A stretch of 64,000 nt of DNA, taken from the NCBI GenBank assembly GCA_947446635.1, contig CANFHF010000006.1, positions 1 through 64,000 of the forward strand, written 5' to 3'. Below the pieces are notes generated by a model. The model had not been told where the DNA came from. It worked only from the letters and a program-made list of their open reading frames with translations, and made no database searches. The position numbers and the translations under genes are program-made. The stretch is from Flavobacteriaceae bacterium. GTDB taxonomy: Bacteria; Bacteroidota; Bacteroidia; Flavobacteriales; Flavobacteriaceae. Position 1 is the first letter of the stretch. Every line of letters starts with the position of its first letter. This document shows, piece after piece, positions 17,291 through 24,444 of this stretch.

Positions 17291-17605
17291 TTACAATTTT
17301 ATTCTATTATGGATTAGCAAACAAGCAACATAAACACAAAACCTATTATTGGGGCATTCTTGCCATTTAGGTTTGTTGTATAAAGAAGTTGTTCGTTTGT
17401 ATATTTCTTTATCTGAATCTTTTAATTGATTAATTCTTTTTTGAACCGCATCTATAATTTCTTTTTTAACAATCAAAAAATAGTTCATTTTTCCAAAACG
17501 AAGTAGTAATTTTCCGTTTTCAATGGCATAATCAAACTCAGAACGTTTGCCAAGAGTGGCATGTATAAAAATTGGTGTAATTATTTTGTCTCTTAAAATG
17601 CCCAT
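17291..17605 (-). CDS. Hypothetical protein, divergent from an XRE regulator
   Basis: 104 residues, no signal peptide or membrane helix. A basic, mixed alpha/beta composition ends in CVYVACLLIHNRIKL. I do not recognise it. It starts 106 bases from the divergent XRE-family gene, and the gap contains candidate minus-strand -7 elements at 17620-17627 and 17641-17648 (complement TATTTTTG), so regulation by that XRE protein is plausible but unproven. Confidence 0.55.
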   Translation of the reverse strand: MGILRDKIITPIFIHATLGKRSEFDYAIENGKLLLRFGKMNYFLIVKKEIIDAVQKRINQLKDSDKEIYKRTTSLYNKPKWQECPNNRFCVYVACLLIHNRIKL

Positions 17606-17711
17606 TTATAAAATTTTAACAAAAATATCTAACAATCAATCAAAAATATATATTAAAAATTTCTTAATTTGATTAAAAAGTTCTAATTTTTAACTATTAA
17701 GTCTTAAAACT

Positions 17712-18062
17712 ATGATAGAACAGCCAGAAATTAAAATTAAACAAATACGGGAGTTAAAAAACTTTACCCAGGAATATGTGGCTCAAAAGTTGGGTTTATC
17801 CACCAGAGCTTATAGCAAAATTGAAACCGGTGAAACGCAGTTAACCATTAATCGATTGAATGAGATTTCAAAAGTTTTAGAAATAGAACCTATGCAGCTT
17901 TTGGGATTTGATGATAAAAAGATTTTTAATATCAATAACTCTACTGGGAATAATGGTTACAACAATATATATTTTCCCGAAAAATTAATTCAACAATACG
18001 AAGAAACCATACAGTCGCTAAAGGAACAAATACAATTGCTCAAGTTGCTTCAGGACAAATAA
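17712..18062 (+). CDS. XRE-family helix-turn-helix regulator
   Basis: 116 residues. The N-terminal two thirds is a Cro/CI-type HTH (IKQIRELKNFTQEYVAQKLG, LSTRAYSKIETGETQ, RLNEISKVLEIEPMQLLGF), the second helix-turn pattern being the recognition helix. After an Asn-rich linker, the C-terminus is a short coiled coil (YEETIQSLKEQIQLLKLLQ) likely used for oligomerisation. This build is common in Flavobacteria as a stand-alone regulator. Neighbours on both sides are accessory minus-strand genes. Confidence 0.85.
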   Translation: MIEQPEIKIKQIRELKNFTQEYVAQKLGLSTRAYSKIETGETQLTINRLNEISKVLEIEPMQLLGFDDKKIFNINNSTGNNGYNNIYFPEKLIQQYEETIQSLKEQIQLLKLLQDK

Positions 18063-18137
18063 AAGAGTTTAGTAAGAAGAAGAATGTAATTGAGCATAAA
18101 AGTTAGAATTTATATGGTTTTCTAAGGCTTTTTTTTG

Positions 18138-18296
18138 TTAAATTTTTACAATTTGTGAATTGTGATTTATTATAAATTGATTTAGAATTTTCCTTTCTGA
18201 AGCATTACAATTTCCTCTAGGGCCACATTGCATTCGGTGAGGGCCACAAGAAGTTAGAAAAGAGAGGAGGAGAAATAAAAAAAGAAGTTTTTTCAT
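18138..18296 (-). CDS. 52-residue lipoprotein coupled to a toxin-antitoxin pair
   Basis: A short open frame whose ATG (18294-18296) overlaps the toxin stop codon as TAATG. It begins KKLLFLFLLLSFLTSC, a clean lipoprotein signal with lipobox LTSC (Cys17), followed by a Cys/Pro/Gly patch (GPHRMQCGPRGNC) and a polar tail ending IVKI. The lipobox and the exact translational coupling are the main support; codon evidence is too short to weigh. No family recognised. A role as immunity or accessory factor for the toxin is possible but purely inferential. Confidence 0.6.
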   Translation of the reverse strand: MKKLLFLFLLLSFLTSCGPHRMQCGPRGNCNASERKILNQFIINHNSQIVKI

Positions 18297-18574
18297 TAAT
18301 ACAAATGTTCTGATTCGTTAAAAACAAAAGTGATTATTTCTATTGTTCCCTTTTGTATTCTGTAGATTAATGAAATATGTTCGTTTATAACACATTTGTG
18401 TAAATTAATAACTTTTGATTTTGGACAAATATGATTGTGATTTTCAATTCTATGTAGGAGTTCGATAGTTTGATTTTCAAATAATTCGACAATATCAATA
18501 TTCCATTTTTCAAAAAGCTGTTCAATAATGAAAATGTAGTATTCTTTGGCTAATGCAGACCAAATAATTTTCAT
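18296..18574 (-). CDS. RelE/ParE-family toxin
   Basis: 92 residues with the compact RelE/ParE fold pattern: IIWSALAKEYYIFIIEQLFEKW, then a helical part (VELFENQTIELLHRIENH), and C-terminal strands HISLIYRIQKGTIEIITFVF. ParE-type toxins act on gyrase and RelE-type on ribosome-bound mRNA; the sequence does not decide between them. It starts in a TAATG overlap with the antitoxin gene and ends in a TAATG overlap with the lipoprotein gene. Confidence 0.82.
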   Translation of the reverse strand: MKIIWSALAKEYYIFIIEQLFEKWNIDIVELFENQTIELLHRIENHNHICPKSKVINLHKCVINEHISLIYRIQKGTIEIITFVFNESEHLY

Positions 18575-18810
18575 TAATTCTTTTTTAATTCATTGATTCT
18601 TTTTTTCGCTATAGACATAACCTCGTTATGAGAAAAAATATTTCCATTATCAATATCATCAATTCCTTTTTGAATGTTTTTTTTCTCAGAAAAGGAAAGG
18701 TTTTCATACCAGTCATCATTATTTTCAATAGATACAAAGTCCATGCTTTTTATTAATTCTAAAAAGAAGGAATATTTAGTTTCTTCGATATTTATTGTTA
18801 GTTTCTTCAT
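18574..18810 (-). CDS. Antitoxin of the RelE/ParE system
   Basis: 78 residues, no signal peptide. An N-terminal strand-helix (KLTINIEETKYSFFLELIKSM) precedes an acidic linker and a C-terminal segment of the type YENLSFSEKKNIQKGIDDID...FSHNEVM, the usual toxin-wrapping C-terminus of such antitoxins. Position first in the operon and the 1-base TAATG overlap with the toxin fit the standard order. The DNA-binding fold is not obvious. A -7 element lies 5 bases upstream of the ATG. Confidence 0.75.
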   Translation of the reverse strand: MKKLTINIEETKYSFFLELIKSMDFVSIENNDDWYENLSFSEKKNIQKGIDDIDNGNIFSHNEVMSIAKKRINELKKN

Positions 18811-18815
18811 AATGA

Positions 18816-18823
18816 CAAAATTA
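18816..18823 (-). promoter_or_regulatory. -7 element of the toxin-antitoxin operon
   Basis: The complement reads TAATTTTG, matching TAnnTTTG. Only five bases separate it from the antitoxin ATG, so the transcript would be leaderless or nearly so. Confidence 0.5.
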
Positions 18824-18828
18824 GGTAT

Positions 18829-20361
18829 TTATTTTACACTAAAAGCTACAGAATTCATATTTTTCAATTGTTCCAAATAATCTCTTTGGTTCGACAATCT
18901 CGGAATCTTGTGTTGGCCGCCCAATTTGTCTTTGTCTTTCAACCAATCGTAAAATAAATTTTTACGAGCAACATTTATAATTAAAGGATTTAGCGTCATA
19001 TTGTTATAGCGTTTTGCCTCGTAATCGGAATTTAAAGATTGCAAGGTTTCATCTAAAACTTTCTGAAAAAAAGCGATGTCAGCGGGGTTTTTCCTAAACT
19101 CTATCATCCATTCGTGGGCTCCTTTTTCTTTGTCTTTCATAAAAACGGGAGCCACAGTGTAATCCACTATTTCTGTTCCAGTAATTTGGCAGGCTTTAGC
19201 GATGGCTTGATCAGTGTTTTCAACCATTAATTCTTCGCCAAAAACGTTGATGTGATGTTTCGTTCTTCCTGTCACCCGAATTCGGTAGGGGTTTAAGGAA
19301 GTAAAACGCACCGTGTCGCCTATCAAGTAACGCCACAAACCGGAATTTGTCGTAATTACAACAGCATAATTTTTAAAAAGAACCACATCGGACAATCGGA
19401 TGATTTTTTGATCTGGAGTCTCAAAAGTATCCATCGGTATAAATTCGTAAAATATTCCGTAATCCAACATCAGCAACAAATCATTAGAATCATTCAAATC
19501 CTGAATGGCAAAAAATCCTTCCGAGGCATTATATATTTCGTAATATTTGAAATCTGTTTTCGGTAGCATTTTTCGGTATTGTTCGCGATAGGGTTCAAAA
19601 CTCACACCTCCATGAAAATATACCTCCAGATTTGGCCATAGTTCTTGCAAATTGGCTTTGCCTGTTTCCGTAAGTAATTGGTTCATCAAAACTAGCATCC
19701 ACGAAGGAACTCCGGCAAAACTAGTCACATTTTCGTTTTTGACCTCATTGATTATTGCGGGAATTTTCATTTCCCAATCGCTCATCAACGATATTTTATG
19801 GTTGGGAGTGCTGCTATATTCCGCCCAAATAGGCATATTTTCGATTAATATAGCGGACAAATCTCCAAAAAAGGTATCATTGTCTTCATATATTTGGGAA
19901 CTACCGCCAAGGCGAAGGCTTTTTCCCAAGAATAGTTCAGAATTTTCGTTATTGTTCAAATACAAACACAACAAATCTTTACTCCCTTTGTAGTGACAAT
20001 CCTCCAAGGCTTCGTTGCTAACGGGAATAAATTTGCTTTTGGCATTGGTCGTTCCGCTTGATTTGGCAAACCATTTTATAGGTGTTTCCCAGAAAACATT
20101 TTGTTCCCCTTGGCGAGTTCGTTCTATCAAAGGCTGTAATTCTTCATAAGTAGCAACAGGAACTCTCTCTGCAAAAGTAGTGTAGGAATGTATCGAAGCA
20201 TAATCATATTGTTGGCCTATAACTGTATTTTCCGAAACCCGAATCAAGTTCATCAGCAATTCTTCCTGAACTTCATTGGGATACTTTAGGAAAAGCTCCA
20301 TTTGGTGAATCCTTTGCTTTAATACCCATGAGGCAAAAGAATTTATTATAGGTAGCGGCAT
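18829..20361 (-). CDS. GH3-family acyl-adenylate (auxin-responsive-like) enzyme
   Basis: 510 residues. Contains the GH3 ATP/AMP-binding signatures: a Ser/Thr-rich motif in WFAKSSGTTNAKSKFIPVS, YNASEGFFAIQ, and GLWRYLIGDTVRFTS, with a C-terminal domain GRTKHHINVFGEEL. Plant relatives conjugate amino acids to acyl substrates. The bacterial substrate is unknown; adenylation chemistry is the safe inference. Transcribed minus, divergent from the DUF2797 gene, and ends 18 bases before the antitoxin start. Confidence 0.9.
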   Translation of the reverse strand: MPLPIINSFASWVLKQRIHQMELFLKYPNEVQEELLMNLIRVSENTVIGQQYDYASIHSYTTFAERVPVATYEELQPLIERTRQGEQNVFWETPIKWFAKSSGTTNAKSKFIPVSNEALEDCHYKGSKDLLCLYLNNNENSELFLGKSLRLGGSSQIYEDNDTFFGDLSAILIENMPIWAEYSSTPNHKISLMSDWEMKIPAIINEVKNENVTSFAGVPSWMLVLMNQLLTETGKANLQELWPNLEVYFHGGVSFEPYREQYRKMLPKTDFKYYEIYNASEGFFAIQDLNDSNDLLLMLDYGIFYEFIPMDTFETPDQKIIRLSDVVLFKNYAVVITTNSGLWRYLIGDTVRFTSLNPYRIRVTGRTKHHINVFGEELMVENTDQAIAKACQITGTEIVDYTVAPVFMKDKEKGAHEWMIEFRKNPADIAFFQKVLDETLQSLNSDYEAKRYNNMTLNPLIINVARKNLFYDWLKDKDKLGGQHKIPRLSNQRDYLEQLKNMNSVAFSVK

Positions 20362-20370
20362 AGATATTTG

Positions 20371-20398
20371 TGATTTTAGATTGCTGATTTTAGATTTG
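20371..20398. repeat. Two 14-bp tandem repeats upstream of the GH3 gene
   Basis: TGATTTTAGATTGC (20371-20384) is followed directly by TGATTTTAGATTTG (20385-20398). This is low-complexity GATT-rich DNA in the divergent intergenic region. Confidence 0.7.
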
Positions 20399-20530
20399 AA
20401 TATCGATTTACAAATACTAACTTTGCATTCGTATCAAAAATAGTGTTTTTTTATAAAAAAAATAAATTTCTATAAAGATTCTGACGTAGATCTGGTTACT
20501 AATAAATAGAAATCTAAAAATCGCACTTCA

Positions 20531-20572
20531 AATCTGTAATCAGAAATCGTTAATCTACAATCAGAAATCAAA
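20531..20572. repeat. Two 21-bp tandem repeats abutting the DUF2797 start codon
   Basis: Units 20531-20551 and 20552-20572 share AATCT..AATCAGAAATC. The second runs into the first base of the ATG at 20572. AATC is the complement of the GATT motif on the other side of the intergenic region. Confidence 0.75.
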
Positions 20573-21366
20573 TGACTTACGAAGGCGTTCTTTCTAAAAT
20601 GCAAACCGAATTTGGCCAGCCCATTCAATATTATTTGGTTTTTGAAAATAGTTTTTTGAATGTAAATCAATTACTCAACAAAAATATCGAGATTTCATTC
20701 CAAGGTTACCAATGTTTAAATTGTGGCAAAAAGAAAAAAATATTTCGCCAGGGATTTTGTTATGACTGTTTTTATTCCAGTCCAGTGGCTGGGGATTGGA
20801 TTATGAAACCTGAATTAAGCACGGCACATTTAGGGATTCAAGATAGGGATTTAGCGTATGAAGAAAAAGTACAATTGCAGCCCCATATTGTTTATTTGGC
20901 TTTGTCCAGTGAAGTAAAAGTTGGTGTAACCCGAAACACTCAAGTTCCTACGCGTTGGATTGATCAAGGAGCTGAAAAAGCAATTTCAATTGTGGAGGTC
21001 CCCAATCGGTATTTGGCTGGAATCACCGAAGTCGCGCTAAAAAATCATTTTGCAGACAAAACCAATTGGCGAAAAATGCTGACAAATGATATTGTTCACA
21101 TTGATTTAATAGAGGAACGTTTAAAATTAGAACCCTTACTTCCTCAAGAAGTACGCGAGTATTTTCATTTAGAGAAAAACGATTTATATGAAATGAATTA
21201 TCCCGTTTTGGAATATCAAAAAAAAATAAACAGTTTGAGTTTAGAAAAAACACCTAATTTTCAAGGTAAATTAATGGGTATAAAAGGGCAGTATCTCATT
21301 TTTGAAGACGGCACCGTTTTTAATGTCCGCAGCTCCGAAGGTTATGTGGTAAGGATAGGGGTGTAA
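20572..21366 (+). CDS. DUF2797-family protein
   Basis: 264 residues. A four-cysteine knuckle (CLNCGKKKK...GFCYDC, about residues 43-65) suggests a zinc site. The middle contains HIVYLALSSEVKVGVTRN and TRWIDQGAEKAISI, a GIY-YIG-like pattern. DUF2797 is described as an uncharacterised family with that fold relationship; function unknown. The start ATG sits directly after the 21-bp repeat pair. Converges on sppA with a hairpin between. Confidence 0.85.
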   Translation: MTYEGVLSKMQTEFGQPIQYYLVFENSFLNVNQLLNKNIEISFQGYQCLNCGKKKKIFRQGFCYDCFYSSPVAGDWIMKPELSTAHLGIQDRDLAYEEKVQLQPHIVYLALSSEVKVGVTRNTQVPTRWIDQGAEKAISIVEVPNRYLAGITEVALKNHFADKTNWRKMLTNDIVHIDLIEERLKLEPLLPQEVREYFHLEKNDLYEMNYPVLEYQKKINSLSLEKTPNFQGKLMGIKGQYLIFEDGTVFNVRSSEGYVVRIGV

Positions 21367-21367
21367 A

Positions 21368-21399
21368 AACATCAACCCGTTTATAAATGGGTTGATGTT
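21368..21399 (-). terminator. Terminator of sppA
   Basis: An 11-bp stem (AACATCAACCC / GGGTTGATGTT) is followed on the minus strand by a T-run. Confidence 0.8.
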
Positions 21400-21410
21400 A
21401 AAAAAGATAT

Positions 21411-23171
21411 TTATTGAATAGTAATTTCAAAAGGCAGCATGGCTTGAACTCCTTTTTGAGATTGCATTCTTTTTATTTGGTTCATTATTTTATAAGTTTC
21501 CTCGCCTAGTTCCTCTTTAATAAAGGATTCTTTTGATTTTGCAAATGGCAAATGTTCTAAAATATCATCAATATTTTTTTCGAATTCTGGAAAGTTTTGG
21601 GTGTTGTACGTTTTTATTTTGGCCAATGTTGCAGCCTCCCGAATAGCGTCATCCATTCCTCCAATTTTATCCACTAGCCCAATTTTTTTAGCTTCTGAAC
21701 CAGACCAAACCCTACCTTGCGCGATGGCATCAACTTTTGCAAAGGTCATTTTTCTTCCTTGGGCTACATGGGTCACAAAGGTTTTGTAAATATGTTCGAC
21801 TACTTCAAGTGTAACAGTTTTGAACTTTTCGTCTAAGGGCAAAAACGGGCTATACTCCGCCGCATTTTCATGCGTTGTTACTTGTTCTGAATGCAGTCCA
21901 ATTTTTGTTGCTAACGAAGTAACGTTAGGTAACATCCCAAAAACCCCTATAGAGCCGGTAATGGTATTGTTTTCGGCAAAAATTTTATTGGAGTTACAAG
22001 CAATGTAATAACCCCCAGAAGCAGCGTAATTTCCCATAGAAACCACTACGGGTTTCACTTTTTTGGTTAATTCGATTTCCCTCCAAATCAAATCTGACGT
22101 CAACGCATTTCCACCTGGACTATTGATCCGCAACACTATGGCTTTCACATTTTCATCTTTTCTAGCTTCTATTAAGGAACGACGCATGGCGCCTTCGCCA
22201 ATCACATCAACATCGCCTTCACCACTTTTGATTTCCCCTTGCGCATATATAATTGCAATTTTGTCTTTGGTGTCGTTATTTTTAGAAGTTGTGCTCATTT
22301 TTCGGGCATAATCAATAAGGCTTACTTTGTTGTAATCTTTATCGTTATCCAATTTTAAGGCTTTTTTGATGGCATTATGATACACATCCTCATAAGCTAC
22401 AACATCGACCAATCTTTGCGCTTTTGCCATTTCAGGAGTTCGGGCGAGAAGACCATTGGCAATTTCGTTCAGTTTTGTTACGGAAATTTTTCTGCTTTTG
22501 GATATGTCCGCTGTGATGGAATTCCAAACCGAATTCAACAAGGCCGAAATTTGTTCTCTATTGGCATCGCTCATTTTGTTTTCTAGAAAAGGTTCGACAG
22601 CGCTTTTGTATTTGCCGTGGCGGATTACTTCCATTTTGATGCCTGATTTATCCTCGAAGTCTTTGAAATACATTACTTCGGCTGATAATCCTTTGAAATC
22701 CATTTCTCCAACGGGGTTCAAATAAACGGTGTTGGCCACGGAATTTAAATAATATTCCTTTTGGGAGAAAGAATTGGCATAAGCCATAACAAATTTCCCT
22801 GATTTTTTAAAGTCTTCTAAGGCATCACGCAAGGCTTTTCTTTGCGCCATTCCTAATTCGGATTCATCATTTAAAATGGAGATTCCTTTGATGTCGTCGT
22901 CGGTTTTTGCTTTTTCGATTGCATTGATGATATCCACAAGACCAACTCTTTCTCCATCAGCGAGGATGGTCATCCAAGGATCTTTGTATTTACCGGCATA
23001 ATCGTTTTTAATGTGCTCCAAGTTCAATTCGATTACTGAATTATTTTTTACTTCAACGATTTCGGCATCACCGCCAAAAATGGCCACAATAATCACTATT
23101 CCAAAAAAGCACAACATAAAAAAAACAAATAAGCCCACAATGGTAGCCAAAACATTTCCTAAAAATTTCAT
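21411..23171 (-). CDS. sppA: Signal peptide peptidase SppA (67K type)
   Basis: Membrane-bound serine protease that degrades cleaved signal peptides. Of 586 residues, one N-terminal transmembrane helix (LFVFFMLCFFGIVIIVAIF) is followed by two S49 domains. The catalytic Lys is in RHGKYKSAVEPF (first domain) and the Ser in YAASGGYYIAC (second domain), the dyad of long-form SppA. Length matches the E. coli-type protein. Single gene, divergent from folK-dNK. Confidence 0.95.
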   Translation of the reverse strand: MKFLGNVLATIVGLFVFFMLCFFGIVIIVAIFGGDAEIVEVKNNSVIELNLEHIKNDYAGKYKDPWMTILADGERVGLVDIINAIEKAKTDDDIKGISILNDESELGMAQRKALRDALEDFKKSGKFVMAYANSFSQKEYYLNSVANTVYLNPVGEMDFKGLSAEVMYFKDFEDKSGIKMEVIRHGKYKSAVEPFLENKMSDANREQISALLNSVWNSITADISKSRKISVTKLNEIANGLLARTPEMAKAQRLVDVVAYEDVYHNAIKKALKLDNDKDYNKVSLIDYARKMSTTSKNNDTKDKIAIIYAQGEIKSGEGDVDVIGEGAMRRSLIEARKDENVKAIVLRINSPGGNALTSDLIWREIELTKKVKPVVVSMGNYAASGGYYIACNSNKIFAENNTITGSIGVFGMLPNVTSLATKIGLHSEQVTTHENAAEYSPFLPLDEKFKTVTLEVVEHIYKTFVTHVAQGRKMTFAKVDAIAQGRVWSGSEAKKIGLVDKIGGMDDAIREAATLAKIKTYNTQNFPEFEKNIDDILEHLPFAKSKESFIKEELGEETYKIMNQIKRMQSQKGVQAMLPFEITIQ

Positions 23172-23212
23172 AATTATTTTTTTATAAGTTGTAAAAAAGG
23201 TTAAAAACGATA

Positions 23213-23220
23213 CAAATTTA
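23213..23220 (-). promoter_or_regulatory. -7 element of sppA
   Basis: The complement reads TAAATTTG, 41 bases upstream of the sppA start. No TTG at the ideal distance. Confidence 0.45.
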
Positions 23221-23294
23221 AGGTTAAATTTTTTAGTAACTCACTCTACAAATATAGTTCTATTCTAAAATTGTTTTGTTAATTTGTGGTTAAT

Positions 23295-24431
23295 ATGAAA
23301 TCACAACATCAGGTCGTTTTATCTCTAGGCAGTAATCAAGGCAATCGTCTAGAAAACATAGAGAATTGCTTGCAATTGATTCATCAGAAAATTGGAACAA
23401 TAATCAAGATTTCAAAGTTATATGAAACGCCGTCTTGGGGTTTTGATAGCGATGCATTCTATAATTGCGCTTTGGTTATTCATACTCTTAATTCCGCAGA
23501 TACAATCTTGTCTCAAATTTTGAAGATTGAAACCCAATTAGGTCGTGTTCGCGGCAAAGCAATAGAGTATCAGTCTCGAATTATAGATATTGATTTGATT
23601 ACTTTTGATGAAGTAATTATTGATGAGGAAAACCTTCAAATTCCACATCCGTTAATGCAAAACAGACGATTTGTTTTGTTGCCCATGCTCGACTTGAATT
23701 TAGACTGGGTACATCCTGTTTTTCAAAAAAATATAACCGAATTGCTTGAAATAACTCCAGACCAAAGTTCTTGCGACCTAATTCAAAATTTAGAAAATCC
23801 ATTGGATATCATTTCTTTGGAACACTATAATTACATTGTATTTGAAGGGAATATTGGGGCCGGAAAAACTACTTTAGCAACAAGAATAGCCGAGGATTTT
23901 ATTGCCAAAACGGTCTTGGAACGCTTTGCTGACAATCCTTTTTTGCCTAAATTTTATGAAAATCAAAGTCGCTATGCGTTTCCACTTGAAATGTCTTTCC
24001 TTGCCGACAGATACAAGCAGCTTTCAGATGACTTAGCTCAATTTGATTTGTTTAAAGAATTCATTGTGGCGGATTATCATATTTTTAAATCCCTAATTTT
24101 CGCCAAAATTACCCTTACCGAAGATGAGTGTCGACTATATCGCACGCTGTTTGATATCATTAATAGGGAAATGCCGAAACCGGATTTATATATCTATTTA
24201 TATCAAAATTCAGAACGATTGTTGCAAAACATCAAGAAAAGAGGTAGGAGTTATGAGCAGGAAATCCAAGTAAACTATTTGGATAAAATCAATAGTGGCT
24301 ATTTGGATTATATCAAATCACAAACGGAATTGAATTTCTTGATTATCGATGTTTCTGGTCGGGATTTTGTAAAAAATCAGGAAGATTATCTTTATATTTT
24401 GGATGAAATCCAAATGAAGGTTGGTAAATAA
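23295..24431 (+). CDS. folK: FolK-deoxynucleoside kinase fusion
   Basis: 378 residues from the ATG at 23295 (an in-frame codon at 23286 is less likely). Residues 1 to about 165 are 6-hydroxymethyl-7,8-dihydropterin pyrophosphokinase (LSLGSNQGNR, LYETPSWGF, LGRVRG, RIIDIDLITFD, IPHPLMQNRRFVL), the step before dihydropteroate synthase in folate synthesis. Residues about 178-378 are a deoxynucleoside-kinase-type P-loop enzyme (YIVFEGNIGAGKTT, then ERFADNPFLPKFY and a DR-type motif SFLADRYKQ). This two-domain arrangement is known in Bacteroidota. No frame break between domains. Confidence 0.93.
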   Translation: MKSQHQVVLSLGSNQGNRLENIENCLQLIHQKIGTIIKISKLYETPSWGFDSDAFYNCALVIHTLNSADTILSQILKIETQLGRVRGKAIEYQSRIIDIDLITFDEVIIDEENLQIPHPLMQNRRFVLLPMLDLNLDWVHPVFQKNITELLEITPDQSSCDLIQNLENPLDIISLEHYNYIVFEGNIGAGKTTLATRIAEDFIAKTVLERFADNPFLPKFYENQSRYAFPLEMSFLADRYKQLSDDLAQFDLFKEFIVADYHIFKSLIFAKITLTEDECRLYRTLFDIINREMPKPDLYIYLYQNSERLLQNIKKRGRSYEQEIQVNYLDKINSGYLDYIKSQTELNFLIIDVSGRDFVKNQEDYLYILDEIQMKVGK

Positions 24432-24444
24432 ATTAATTTCAAGT

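Noticed and set aside
17712..18810. XRE regulator plus toxin-antitoxin genes as a prophage or integrative-element remnant
   Set aside because: No integrase, attachment repeats or tRNA target could be found; the genes alone do not show an element.
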